Positions 20,373-32,519 of a stretch of DNA of 64,000 bases are shown here, piece after piece (position 1 is the first letter of the stretch; each line of letters opens with the position of its first letter). Origin of the DNA: Cladorhizidae sp. MBARI D1340-BT2 (lineage: Eukaryota; Porifera; Demospongiae; Poecilosclerida; Cladorhizidae); contig JAQNBH010000004.1 of assembly GCA_028752905.1 (NCBI GenBank), positions 6,737,173 to 6,801,172 of the forward strand, read 5' to 3'. The notes under the pieces are model-generated. The model saw only the letters and a program-made list of their open reading frames with translations, searched no databases and was not told the origin of the DNA. The translations under genes and the position numbers were made by a program.

Positions 20373-21369
20373 AAGGGGGAAAGAAGGCTGCGTATCGCGT
20401 AGTCTCATATAAAGTACCATATCTTTGCTCGCATTCACTCTAGTTTCCCGATTTATATATCAAATTATAGCTTGCAGTCTGTTCTTTCTAATGGTAAGTC
20501 TCTTTTGTTATTTTGTTTCGCCATAATTTTTTCCTAGCTCATTATAGGCTCTTCCAGTGCGGACCGTAAGCCGTTAACCGATTGCACGCCGTATTCCTAG
20601 TACCCGCGGGCAAATTATTCATGAATTAACGAGGTATTTTACTTATTATTTTTATATCTTCCGTTCTGCAGGGACTCCACCCATGAAACTTGGGTCATAT
20701 TCAGCCACATGATAGCTCTACTTCCTGTAAAAAAATCGAGCCTTCCTTACCAACTGGGCAGAACTAACCAGCATTATAAAACCTTGTCATCTTCTTGGGG
20801 GTGAATATTTTCATATTTTCACACTATTATACACACATTATAATGCCAACACAAGATGGAGCATCTATTTACAAACCCTCTACCAGCTGCAAAGCCAGTG
20901 GGTTGTTTTCCCCATCAAAATGCTAACACATAATAATACAAAAAACAAATTATAAGAGAGTGAAAATGCTAACACATACAAAACCATAATATAAAACACA
21001 ATTATGTAAGGGAGTGTCTTGGGTAGAGCTCCGGTCTTTCTGTCACGGGTAGAGTAGAACTTGCTCAGTCTTGGGTATAGCTTGCTTGGTCTCCGGCATG
21101 ATATTTCACCATGTTTTTATTCTACACAAACATGAGATACCAGGATAAGAATAACACTTGAATACTGGAGAGACGAGAGAAGTAGACGAAGGGACAGGGA
21201 ACGAGAGAAGTAGACGAAGGAGCAGGGAACAAGAGAGAAGTAGACGAAGGAGCAGGGAACAAGAGAGAAGCACAGAAAGGAGCAGGGGGTGCATAAACAT
21301 TACTGATAGTCCACCAAGGTATGGTATTACGAAAACAGTCACGGCCTGTTGATCCACCACACAAAGGAA

Positions 21370-21553
21370 CCTTACAAAAACAACACTGGGACCTTGCCTC
21401 ATGCCTGTAACCTTTACTAATGCAAACTACACAGCGCTTCTTTGCACAGCACTGTGGGAAATGACCTAGTTTTAAATTGAGGCGATCTAGCTGACTATTT
21501 GCCTGACTACAACGTTGACCTGCACGCTGCCGAGAAGAGAAAGAACCAATCAA
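21370..21553 (-). pseudogene. piggyBac transposase C-terminal cysteine finger
   Basis: Encodes a cysteine-rich end (CCAKKRCVVC, then CCFCKVPLCGG and CF) typical of the zinc-binding C-terminus of piggyBac transposases, which helps bind the transposon ends. It is separated from the truncated catalytic part by about 35 bp. Confidence 0.7.
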
Positions 21554-21587
21554 AGATTTAGCTAGAACAATCCTAGCTTCTAGATAA

Positions 21588-22085
21588 TTACCCTCCCTTC
21601 CTTACTGATATTGGAGCTCGGACAGAAGAAAACAAAATAAATGAATTCAATAAACAAGCTTCTATCAAATTTGTAACCAACAAATTTGTAACCAACAAAC
21701 CATCAATAGAATTTACATGTACATAACGCATTAGCTCCAAAAACCGAGTCCTAGGCATTACTTTACGAACCAAAGATCCAGACAAATCCGAGTGATTAGT
21801 GGACCAGTACAATTCCAAGTATGGAAGTGTGGAAACTCCCATTATTATCAACATTCCTACAAAAGCTTTCATTTCCTCTATATTAGTATCTACCCATGGC
21901 CTGGAGAGACTAGCCATCCTAGAAACGTAACTGTTCGTCTCTGCTACTAGGAGTTCCCACACTTCAAGAGTAAAAAAAAGGTAAAATGCATCTAAAAATG
22001 TACTTGATGCACCAAGCAATGAAGAAGTTGGACCAGCTGTTGCTGTATAGTCCAATTTCAAAGGAGTTGGCTCCTTTATTTCCAC
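21588..22085 (-). pseudogene. piggyBac transposase (DDE_Tnp_1_7) first part
   Basis: Encodes the start of the piggyBac catalytic region: FLDAFYLFFTLEVWELLVAE, NSYVSRM, WVDTNIEEMKAFVGMLIIMG and ELYWSTN. It includes a short internal duplication (LVTN repeated) near 21700. It stops at 21588. The following catalytic aspartates are not present; only the C-terminal finger follows 35 bp later, so a deletion removed the core. Confidence 0.8.
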
Positions 22086-22455
22086 TTACCTGTGACCTCA
22101 TTTAGCCTAGAACCAGTGCCAGATGCTTGGGCAGAACCAGTGCCAGATGCTCGGACAGAACCAGTGCCAGATGCTCGCACACGCCTATAACCTCTGGCCC
22201 GCCTACTACCAGTACCTTTTGGAGGACCACTAGCAACACTTACGACTCCACTACCACTTGAGCTGCTTCCCCCTTGGCCAGTACTCCCTCGCCCGCCTCT
22301 CCCTCGGCCAGTACTCCCTCGCCCGCCTCTCCCTCGCACAACTCCAGCACCAGTCGTGTTCCCACGCCCTGTAGAGACTTCAGGCAAGGCTTCCTCATCC
22401 TCCAATGTAACAAAAGGAGTCATAGATGCCTCATCTCCACTCTCATCATCTGATG
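22086..22455 (-). pseudogene. piggyBac transposase exon 2, RG-rich linker
   Basis: Begins after TTTTCCTACAG (acceptor at 22456-22457). It encodes an acidic stretch, then an Arg-Gly-Ser-rich low-complexity linker (GRGGRGSTGRGRGGRGSTGQ) and heptad-like RASGTGS repeats. At about 22086 the frame runs to a stop, while the transposase proper continues in another frame, implying a one-base shift or a missed tiny intron. Confidence 0.65.
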
Positions 22456-22715
22456 CTGTAGGAAAAGTAGTGGGGAGGGTGGAAAAAACAAGATATATAT
22501 ATATATCAAGTTTGTGGTCAACATTTGAAAATTCAAATTCAAATGAAAATCAACTCAACAACTCCAACCTACACTCTTAGCTATAACTTTTTCCCTATAA
22601 CTATCCTGTCTGAATTTGGAATACCAACAGAATAAGCTAGTATTTGGCAATAGTACACTCTCAGTTGACTATGGTAAACAAAGGCTATGAAGCGCTAAGG
22701 TTAGAAGAAACTTAC

Positions 22716-22881
22716 AATCGAGAAGTCCATCCAAGCGCGCCTCTTCTCTTAGAGCAACTGGATCCAGAGTGTTTCCTCGGTATGCATAGATGTCTTCACC
22801 TTCTTCCCCAAATGAATCTGACCCAGAATCGCCAGAATCGTCGGCTAAAAGTTGAGAAATAACGTCCTCACAGGAGACCAT
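22716..22881 (-). pseudogene. piggyBac transposase exon 1
   Basis: Starts at the ATG at 22881 (MVSCEDVISQLLADD), then an acidic, Ser-rich N-terminus typical of piggyBac proteins. It ends at a GTAAGT donor (22711-22715). Joining to the acceptor at 22456 keeps frame: one base is left over and completed by two from exon 2. A related N-terminus is found in the small piggyBac of unit B (44612-44866). Confidence 0.7.
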
Positions 22882-23539
22882 CTTTGAGCAGTTAAAAAAA
22901 AAAGCTCGACCAACAAAAATGGCGTTCAACCACAGGATATTTGTTGCACGATGCATCAACCGGAAATAATCATTTTTGTGACGTTCTCTAGTCTACTAGG
23001 CATGTGCAGAACCCAACCGGGGCTGTTAGCTCGTAACGGTTCATTTTATATATTTTTGTGTGGCGAAGGATGTAAGGTCTCGCGCCATATGGCGCTTACG
23101 GCGTTTAATCGGTTAAGTAAACCACGTTGCAGTAACGACCTTTGCGAGGCTCTTATTCGGTCTATTAGTCAATCATAATGAGCACTACAAACTGCGCGTC
23201 TTGAAATTTTGAAAAAATGTTTTTTTGTCTCATTTTCTGAACATAGCTCTATGACATCACGTTACATTTTCATCTATAGGTCTTTTTTAGTAATGCTATC
23301 AAACAAAAACTCTCGCGCAAGTTGTAGAATATAAAAATTGCTTTCAAATGATATATATTTTTTAATGAAAGGATAAAAAACATTCAAGTTATCATTTGAA
23401 CGGTTTTTCAAAAATCACTTCAGAGATAGAGCCTTGAAGTCCAAGCAGTTCGTAATCACATCCCAGCTGCCAGAAACACCCCCTGCTTCACCAGAATACA
23501 TCCCCTCATTACTAGAATTGTGTGTACAAACAAAATGTT

Positions 23540-23660
23540 TGACTTTTCACAGTCCTTTATTTTTTCAACAACAGCATCCTACATCCCAACTACAACCTGA
23601 AAACCAACAATATATATATATAATATATATATATACATACACATAAATTAAAGACGCATC
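23540..23660. repeat. (TA)n microsatellite in unassigned sequence
   Basis: TATATA runs at about 23611-23650. The surrounding 23117-24195 holds no recognisable gene; a short plus-strand open stretch (LPETPPASPEYIPSLLELC) at 23470-23530 could not be assigned. Confidence 0.6.
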
Positions 23661-24194
23661 AGACTTGTTACATGTATGTTGCTTTGCTAATATTGAATTA
23701 GCAAACATAAACACGTCATCATTTGCAGGGCTCCCATGCCCAGGTCCATCCATCGTCACCCTCCACGCATGTCTTCCGACACCCTCCAGTAATCCCTGAA
23801 AAACAATAGAACACAAACAAAAGTCATCCTCCACTAATTCCTAAGCTTGACAAAAAGACACATAAACAAAAGTATCTTCCAGTAATCTCTGTTTGACAAT
23901 AGAAAGCAAAAGACACATAAACAAAATAAAAATGTTACAGGTCCCCCATGCCAGGACCATACAATGCTCCGCCCTCCATTGAACTATGCTGCCTCTCGAC
24001 AGCAAGCCTGACACTTGTTGCACTCATATGTTCTGTCTTACCCGCTCTACTCCACACAACAGAATTAAACTCATTTTGGTTGTGTATAACCACCTAAACA
24101 TTTGCACAAAAGATCCTCGGACATTAATTTATCAAAAACCTTCTAACATACATAGCCTTGTCCAGAGGAATCATAGGCCTATCGGTACTGGTGG

Positions 24195-25614
24195 TACCTC
24201 ACCTTTAGCACAAGCTGGATTAAACTTACACCAACTCAAAACTCCTGTAGGACAATACTCGTGTTGGGATGTTCCATAGTTGACTAAGAGTGATAAAAAA
24301 TCGCTTTCACATCGCAAATCATCCCCTCTAGGTTGTCCTTTCTAATTGCTCCCCTATAGTAGGTTTGCATTTTAACTATAGACACACGACTAACCCCCCT
24401 AGCACCACCCAAAGACACTAGGACCGTAAGGCTCGACTTCCAACAACCGTTTACGTGCATTTGTATACCCATCACTAATTTATGTGTGTGTACCTAAGCT
24501 TCAGTCTCTCCACTGAACGCTAAAAAAGTTTGTGTTCCTACAACTTCCATAGAACCCGAAGAGCCTTCAAAATTGGCTTCACAATTTTTACCTTGTGAGA
24601 CCCTCAAACCATTCTGTGTAACTTGCTTCTGTTTCATCTTCAGGTCTTCGCGCACAAGCTTGACAGAACTTAGACATAAGATAATAATCTAAAACTTCTC
24701 CAGTGTCCCAAGACATCACCACAACCAAGCCATAATTTGATTTGTGGCCCTGTCTAAGCCATGTGCCGTCAACAGTATTACTAACATCAATGATGTCTTC
24801 ATGCCTAACCCTATAAAAATCATGTAACCTATGAGCGGCATCCAACATAATACTCTGTTACTGCATTTGCGTCACTCCCTATTGACCTAGTATATTTTAA
24901 AAAAACAAGTGGAACCAAGAGGGGGCAACATATCCATGACTGCAGTGATATCTTCCAGACCAGAATGACTAATTCCAGCAATGCGAGCACCCAGTACTGA
25001 CTGGATGTTCAAAGAATGCTTCTACAGATACAGGGTTTGAGATGTCTCGAGTGTTACTACAATTTGAACAAAAAGTAAAAATGAGACACCATGCCTGCCC
25101 TACGGGCTTCAGTTGCAAGGAAGCTCAGTTACCACATTGAATACACTTATTACACCTTTCTATGACCTCTCTAAGCTTATCTAAGTTTATTATACAATTA
25201 CCCTTACCTAGTTCTCCAACACCACCTGAGTCCAAAGAGGTAGAGCCAGTAGATCCAGTAGTAACAGCCACAGAAGCAGCTGAACGATCCATTAGAGCCA
25301 ACTTCTTCCTGGTCATAGACACTGGTCATAGTCACAAATGGAACTGGCCTCTCTTCAGACATTTGCAATTGATTGCAAGGTAAGTGAAGGTTCACAGAAG
25401 GCGCTACCCCACCTACAGGATCCAAGAGACTCACTAACAAAGGAAGGAAACAGCTAGTAACTTTTTAGTACGGAGATAAACATTAAAACTTGCCTGGCGC
25501 GGCTACTGTGACAGGCTCAACAACAGCCGCCTGTAGGGCTTTCTTCTTCTTGTCGTCACTCTTCTTGAATCCTTGGCCTTTCTGTTTAAAATGCTTCTCT
25601 GTTCTCTTCCCCAT
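24195..25614 (-). pseudogene. Mutator-like transposase, copy D (outside the tandem units)
   Basis: Minus-strand pieces of a Mutator-like transposase of the invertebrate type. An ATG at 25614 starts a Lys-rich first exon (MGKRTEKHFKQKGQGFKKSD). A Cys motif follows (CNKCIQCGN, near 25130), then the catalytic start at 24588-24848 (IDVSNTVDGTWLRQGHKSNY, VVVMSWDTGEVLDYYLMS, CQAC). Next is NFEGSSGSMEV near 24545, then MQTYYRGAIRKDNLEGMICD near 24300 and a final EYCPTGVLSWCKF near 24220-24260. Introns or frameshifts separate the pieces, and the stretch around the second aspartate is reduced. Unlike copies A-C, no glycosyltransferase follows it. Confidence 0.7.
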
Positions 25615-26014
25615 AACTCAACAGTGTGAAAGTTTCAAGCGAACTGACTAAAAAACACGTGCTCATCTTAGAGGTTGCGCACTACCCCCCCGCCTGGCCA
25701 ATTCATTGCGCAAACGACTGGTAAGGGTCTCCATGAAATTGGCAACATTTTGATATATAAAAACTGTATTTTGGGTAGGCGATCATCGCCGACCCCCCGA
25801 TTGTAGCCAGGTAAGACTGGGAGAGAACCTCTTCCAATGTGAAGTGAAATGAAATGAAATGGAATAATAATGCACTGTATAAAAATGGCTATATCTTCTG
25901 ATGCAAGTATTCACTTGCTCTGAAACTTGAAACTCAAACTCCAGACATACTATGAACCCTTTTGGGCCAAAAATAAATTATTTGAAAAAATATGTGTTTT
26001 CAGCCCTCTTCCCC

Positions 26015-26168
26015 CCTTAATGATACAGTCACTATTGAACTTTGGGTGTGTTACTTCACACTTTGGACTGGTTACTTTTGAAATCGATTGCAACTTTTAT
26101 AGAGGTAGAAGCTAACTAGCTATATCTACCTGCGTGTACACATAGTGTTTGGGAACATGAACACTACA
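26015..26168 (+). repeat. Gypsy-3 LTR fragment at the start of unit A
   Basis: Matches the second half of the LTRs at 40727-40897 and 56973-57142 (TCACTATTGAACTTTGGGTG, then GGGAACATGAACACTACA at its end), with some inserted sequence near 26100-26150. The first half is missing. The Mutator-like copy begins right after it, exactly as after the other two LTRs. Confidence 0.7.
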
Positions 26169-26179
26169 CCTTGTCAGGA

Positions 26180-27617
26180 GGAAGCTAGGTCTATGGATGG
26201 GTACTGGTGGTGCCTCACCTTTAAGCCCAGGCTCGATTAAACTTACACCAACTCAAAACGCAGGTATGACAATATGTTCTGCAGTGTGTGGTAAAAAAAT
26301 CGCTTTCACTTCGTGAATCATCCCCTCTATTGTTATTTCTAATTGCTCCCCCATAGTAGGTTTGCATTTTATTATAGACACGTGACTAATCCCCCTAGCA
26401 CCACCCAAAGTTACACACTTGCCATCGTCATCAACAGCACCTTTTTTATTACACGTCTTAAAATGCTTTAAAAAGCGCTTACTAACGTGATTTATACATT
26501 CTACCTTCACTAGGACCATAAGGCTTGACATCCAACAACCATTTATATCCCCATCGCTAATTATGTGTGTGTACCTAAAAGCTTAAGTCTTTCCACTTAA
26601 TGCCCTAAAAGTTTTTTTGGTGTTCCACAACTTCCATGGAACCAGAAGAGCCTTCAAAATCGGCTCCACAACTTACCTTATGACGCTCAAACCATTCTTT
26701 TTAACTTGCCTGTCTTGAGAGAACTTAGATGACATCACACCTAGCCGTAATTTGATTTGTGGCCTTGTCTATGCCACATGCCATCAACAGTAACACTAAC
26801 ATCAATGATGTGTTCAGGCCCCCATAAAAATCATGTAACCTTGAGCGACATCCAACATAATACTGATTTGCATCACTCCCTATTGACTTAGTATATTAAA
26901 AAAAAACTGGTGGAACTAAGGGGGCAACATACATATCCATGACTGCGGTGATATCATCCAGACCAGAATGACTAATTCCAGCAATGTGAGCAGCCAGTAC
27001 TGACTGGATGTTGCTTGCTCAGATACAGGGTTTGAGATGTCTTCAGTGTGCCATGCAGCACATGGTGTCACTCAGGGTTTGAGATGTCAACAAAAAGTAA
27101 AAATATAAGACACCATGCCTGCCCTACAGGAAATTTTTCCCTTCAGTTGTAAGGGATCCTGGCTACCACATTGAATACACTTATTACACCTTTCTATATA
27201 TGACCGGTTTAAGTTTATCTAAGTGTATTAAACAATTACCCTTACCCAGTTCTCCCACAACACCCCTAGAGTCTGAAGAGGTAGAGTCAGTAGATCCAGT
27301 AGCAAAACTTCTGAATGGTTAACTTCTTTCTGGGCAGGGCCACCACTGGAACTGGCCTCTCTTCAGACATGATTGCAAGGTTAGTGAAGGTTCACAGAAG
27401 GCGCTACTACCTTCACCTTCAGGATCCAAGAGACCCACTAACAGAGGAAGGAAACAGCAAGTAACTTTTTAGCCGAGATAGAACACTAAACTTGCCTGAT
27501 GCGGCTGCTGTACCAGGCTCAACAACAGCCGCCTGCTGGGCTTTCTTCTTCTTGTCCTTCTCACCCTTCTTAAATACGTCGCATTTCTTGTTAAAATATT
27601 TCTCCTTTCTCTTCCAT
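26180..27617 (-). pseudogene. Mutator-like transposase, copy A
   Basis: Same gene as copy D but more decayed. The best block is 26253-26531, with VKVECINHVSKRFLKHFK, GARGISHVS and MGEQLEITIEGMIHEVKA, i.e. the part after the second catalytic residue. The first exon (near 27500-27617) has a frame-breaking change right after the ATG (MEEKGEIF then stop). It ends just after the LTR fragment. Confidence 0.65.
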
Positions 27618-27800
27618 AACTCGACAGTGCGAAAGTTTCAACCAATTCTGGGGAACTGAATTCTGGGGAACTGACATTTCAAAAAAAGTGATCTAAAGAA
27701 AGTGCTCGCCTTTCCGGTGCGCAGTACTCCCCCTCCCCGCCCCCCTGGTCAGCAATATGAAAGAAGTAACAATTTAGTATTAGCAATCTCGACATGATAA

Positions 27801-29105
27801 TCAGGAACACTGACCTATCAATTTCAAAGTCCTGCTTCCACCATACTTTCCACACAGCAACCCAGCTGCACTTGAAAACCCACTCGCCAAGATTTTCCCT
27901 TGTGCAATAAGCAAGAACTCGACGCACAACACAATGAACCCTTCTTTCTCCTCCGCTGACAGAGTGTGGCTTCCTCTTCAACTTGCCCACGTGGATTATG
28001 ACATCATTCAAGGTACGAATCCTTGATCCATATTTGTTCAAGGCCATTTGCTTTACCTGGTTACTGTCTGTAGCTAGAAAAATACAAGTCCTGTTCTTGC
28101 CAGACAGCTCATCTGCAGTGTTTATTGCACAGTGAAGTGCCTGTTTCCACTCTGATTCTTTCTGCAGCAAGTATACTAATCCTTCATCTTGTGGCATTTT
28201 TACAAAACCAGTTCTCACATGAATAGCCACATATAGCAAGTGGTTCAGGCCGAGCATCTCTGCAGCTGCAGACATCCGTTCAAGCACCACATCATCTAGC
28301 TTGAATAAGTAGCGGAACGCAATACCAATCATTTCATTCAGTTTATTGTAGGGCAAATTAAAAAATCCATGCAGTTGCATCGTATCCAATAACCACTTAG
28401 GATTATTTCCATTTCTCTTTGGATCCAGTAATGAATTTGGCTGCACGTTTGTAGAAAGAATAACATTTGTCTCATTGCTATCAATGGTCCTCATGCAATC
28501 CTTGATAACCGCTTTAGTCTTGTCAGTTTTCAGAGTAGTGGTCATGAATGTGAAGAGATTTGCACCAATGAAATCATCAGATTCTAACATAACACTTGCA
28601 TTCAAGTGGTTACTGACCATCTTGTCCTTCTAATTTATCATGTGTGGATGGAGAAAATCACCTTCCGAATGAGTCCTCATTCGGCCAGACTATGATTAGC
28701 CTGCGTCTGCTATGCATGGCAAGGAGGAGGACATAAGTAATGCTCCGAATCCCCTAGTCCACCACATCCCATGAAACTACTACACCACCACACCAGTGTC
28801 CTCCCGGAAGGTGACTTCCTCATGGTATCATGGAAAGATGCATAGTTTTCCAAGGTCTTGAGAAATCTTTCATAGTTCTTTAATTGCAACTCAACTTCTG
28901 AGTTCGGACATTTCAAAGGGATCCCACTCAGCAGATGATCTTGAAAGGACCAGGAGCTCGGATTTGTTAAATTTTTCGGGGAAATTTGAAAGTTCTGGGA
29001 ATCCGTCTTTGTATATCGATTCTGGAGGAAGAAGACATACTTGACGCAGATAAAATATACGAACACTAACAGCGATAGAAAAATGAGATTATTTCTCACA
29101 CCCAT
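27801..29105 (-). pseudogene. Fucosyltransferase-like gene, copy A (broken)
   Basis: Homologous over its full length to the intact copy at 58838-60139. It starts at the ATG at 29105 (MGVRNNLIFLSLLVFVYF). The frame is lost near 28740, right after the CGGLGD motif, regained at about 28620, and lost again near 27960 where the intact copy reads SAEEKEGF. The sugar-nucleotide-binding-type motif YVAIHVRTGF is kept. A 4-residue insertion (VMLE) occurs after NHLNAS. Not expected to make a working enzyme. Confidence 0.85.
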
Positions 29106-29639
29106 CCTTACGAGGACTCTGTCCCGTCCCGCTATAATTATATAATTATGAAATCCCACGCTTGCTGCGCAACCACCCACGCTGGCAAAAAACCACCCCA
29201 AGATGTAATGATACCATTTACCTATGGTGGTGTGGTGATCCAACAAACTACTTGATTTAATCTCCGAGGTTGATATTTGAATTTTAAGGTCAGTCACGCG
29301 AACAGGAAAGAGACCCACCATATGTTCTGCGGAAGGTGCAGGCTGTGACAGTGGTCTTCGGAAGAGCAGCATCAGTTTTATTGTCATTGATATGTAAATA
29401 ATTCACCACCTGCTTGTGGTGGTTTTCCCACAGCTTTACTGGTTCAGATTGTGCTTGTCATAGGGCATAAATTGGTGAATGCCAATGATTTCATAAGCCT
29501 CCAATGTATAGTCTATATTCTCCACAACAAATTAGGTCAACATAAACATTTGCTTTACTGATTTAGGTCCCAGTTTGTGTTGTTCACATTATTTCATAGA
29601 ACTTGGCAGATTTCTTTCAAGTGAAATAATATTTTAGGT

Positions 29640-29900
29640 GTCTTGTTATAAAGGTCTATGCAACAATGTACATGGCACAACTTGTCATGTCTATAGGTGG
29701 AAGAATGTTCTATACATAACCAGCAAAAAAACCCATCACAATGAGAAGTTTCAATGCTTCTTAATCGATCACCACAGAAGGTATTGCGTGAAGCCCATGA
29801 CATCAATGGTGCACATCAAGGTCAGAAGCATACCTTGGCACATCTTACACAGGACTATTATTGGACAATTATGGCAAAGGAGGTTTATAGTTGGGAATAG
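29640..29900 (+). pseudogene. Integrase zinc-finger (H2C2-like) fragment, unit A
   Basis: Plus-strand remnant with an integrase N-terminal pattern read over two frames: a VLREAH-type start, GAHQG-like middle and a YYWTIMAKE-like end. Better-preserved forms are at 45180-45371 and 60718-60909. It sits apart from the main Gypsy-3 pol. Other sequence in 29106-29640 and 29900-30340 shows no recognisable gene. Confidence 0.45.
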
Positions 29901-30344
29901 TATTATATTTAATACGTAATATCCTAAAAGCTGGTTGATAAGCTGGGATCTATATGGTTCTGTTTTTTGTTAAGTGCCTTAGATGTCGAGATACATTATT
30001 AAGCTCATCTGCCTGCTCACCGAAAGCCCACCCTCCTGTCCCTTCACACTTGATCCTTCTCCATGATATGGTCACCAAATCTCCGTGCATATGTATGATG
30101 ATGTCAATCTACACTGTTCAGGGTGTCCTCTGCCAGAACTCCTGAAGGTTGGGAGGCTAATTCTCTAGATCTCATGCACACAATTGCAGAAACAGTAGAC
30201 AAACAAATAACAATCAGATTTTCATATTATGCATATGCTCTGTACCCTCGCTGGTATGTGGTTGCTGAGTTTTTAGAACCCATTTTGTTGCTGACTGATA
30301 CAATAATAAGTGGCCCAGCTTGACAAGTGGTTATTTTATGGATA

Positions 30345-31036
30345 TCTCAGTCACTGCATGCAGCTGTCCATGGCTTGTCACTGCATGCAGCTCTCCATGG
30401 CTTGTCACTGCATGCAGGCATGTCACTGCATGCAGCTGTCCATGGCTTATCACTGCATGCAGCTGTCCATGCCTTGTCACTGCATGCAGCTGTCCATGGC
30501 TTGTCACTGCATGCAGCTGTCCATGGCTTGTCACTGCATGCAGCTGTCCATGGCTTGTCACTCATGCAGGCTTGTCACTGCATGCAGCTGTCCATGGCTT
30601 GTCACTGCATGCAGCTTTCCATGGCTTATCACTGCATGCAACTGTCCATGGCTTGTCACTGCATGCAGCTTTTAATGGCTTGTCACTGCATGCAGCTTTC
30701 CATGGCTTGTCACTGCATGCAGCTTTCCATGACTTGTTACTGCATGCAGCTCTCCATGGCTTGTCACTGCATGCAGCTGTCCATGGCTTGTCACTGCATG
30801 CAGCTCTCCATGGCTTGTCACTGCATGCAGCTGTCCATGGCTTGTCACTGAATGCAGCTGTCCATGGCTTGTCACTGCATGCAGCTGTCCATGGCTTGTC
30901 ACTGCATGCAGCTTTCTATGGCTTGTCACTGCATGCAGCTGTCCATGGCTTATCTGCATGCAGCTTTTAATGGCTTGTCACTGCATGCAGCTCTCCATGG
31001 CTTGTCACTGCATGCAGCTGTCCATGGCTTGTCATT
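30345..31036. repeat. 27-bp minisatellite, unit A
   Basis: About 25 copies of a 27-bp unit, CTGCATGCAGCTGTCCATGG followed by CTTGTCA, with GTC/CTC/TTT variants at one spot. The unit contains palindromic TGCATGCA and CCATGG. The length is a multiple of three, so several frames stay open; these are not proteins. Confidence 0.95.
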
Positions 31037-32480
31037 GCTACACCAAAATGATCCTCAAAGCAGGGGATCTCTCATGACTAAACTTGCAAGGTGCTTCATC
31101 ACTTCTTTTTTTATATTTGTAAAATATATGTTAAGGTTGGTCTAATTGAGGATGTTAGGCGGGAAGGCCTAACAGTTAGATTAGGCTTCGTAGGAAATTG
31201 ATAGTGTCAAGTGTTCTCGGAGCAGACACACGGAGACTAAGTCTCTCATCGAATTTCCTGACAATTAGTGTGGGCAATCTGTGAATTTTTCAAACTCATA
31301 ACCCAAAATGTTGCCTCATAAAACTACAGTCATTTTATTGCATTTTTTAACTTGTCAGTGGTACCAAAAGATGGAGAAGATTAAGACCATTGCAACAGAG
31401 CTACATCCTACCAAAGGAGGTCACTGATTTTATACTGCAATGTCTCATGCAAATCTCATGAACATATACGCTCAAACTCCCTTCATCCAGACACTCCACA
31501 TCTGGGAACGTCTGTCTACTAGGCGCCCGCACAATACACAATCAAGTCATGTGTATCATATGGTCCTCCAAAAAATCTTGTGAAGAAATGGCACGACACT
31601 GCAGCTCGGATGAGACAGGAATCACAGAGGCAAACAACATCATTTCTAACTGTGTTCATGTTGTTGTCATTCGGTGCACATGTGAAGCATGTACATATAC
31701 ACTGCATGTGCAGCATGTACAGCATGTACATGTATACTGCATGTACAAAATTCAAGGCAAATCATCAATATTGTGGGGTGTTCCCAGATGTGGCTGTTTC
31801 TGAGTTATGGACAAATAACTTAAAGATTGGAGACTCTGGACATTGACATGCTTGGCCCACTTGCAGATACTGATAAATAGTACCGGCATTTTATGACATG
31901 ACCTCCCACAAATTCAACAGAAATGCTTTCAACTGTTTTAGTCTCAGAAATATGTTCTTTATAACATATATATCAAAAGTCTCAAGTGGTGGAATGTAAT
32001 GAAAAATACTAAAATCGTTGATGCCATAATTTTCCATTGTTAAATAATGGATTTATGCATGTCTTCTTGTCTAATGTCCACACAAAGGGTTCAGTACTGC
32101 CCACAAACAACTATAAACAGTGTTTTATGCAGTTTGATGCAGTACAGTGCATGTGCATAAGCAAATACGAACCTCACACAAATTGAAAAAGAAAATCGGA
32201 AAATAAATTTTATTTCCTAAAATACCAACATCACTTGTATACAAGGCAACATGAATTGCATATAAATGTTGGCTTGATAAAAAAGGAAAGACAACACACA
32301 CACAAAGAGTGGTGATGGCTAGGGCAGCATACCATTCAAAAAGTGAAGAACAGCATGTTCGTTCCAATGCAATCCAATGTTTTATTTAGCCCAACGTTTC
32401 CATTGATTAACATTCATTTAAAACAAAAGTATGTAACTAGCAAAATAATAGTAAATGTTGGCACTGATGAACATAAACTC
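31037..32480. other. Unassigned spacer of unit A
   Basis: No convincing gene. It holds a cluster of CATGTACA-type palindromes at about 31678-31748 (GCATGTACATGTATACTGCATGTAC), also present in units B and C, and a stretch (32045-32235) whose inverted copy occurs at 62402-62620. Conservation between units reflects duplication, not necessarily function. Confidence 0.6.
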
Positions 32481-32519
32481 ATGAAACATGTTACTTTATA
32501 GAAAACTTAACATTTCTGG

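Larger units (their letters stand above)
20578..23112 (-). mobile_element. piggyBac-family transposon, internally deleted
   Basis: Bounded by TTAA at 20574-20577 and 23113-23116. Ends are inverted: CCGATTGCACGCCGTA from the left and CCGATTAAACGCCGTA from the right. On the minus strand it carries pieces of a piggyBac transposase in at least two exons, but the middle of the catalytic domain is absent. Non-coding sequence fills 20594-21105, including short AC/AT-rich runs. A 26-bp-type repeat (GAGAAGTAGACGAAGGAGCA) lies at about 21175-21285. Confidence 0.85.

Noticed and set aside
20410..20573. Possible gene or promoter between the foldback and the piggyBac
   Set aside because: No open frame, splice pattern or recognisable motif could be supported.
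30310..31036. Frames up to about 216 codons in the 27-bp array (also at 45723-46315)
   Set aside because: Repeat read-through in many frames on both strands.
30345..31036. CRISPR-like array
   Set aside because: Units are directly adjacent with no unique spacers, in a eukaryotic setting.
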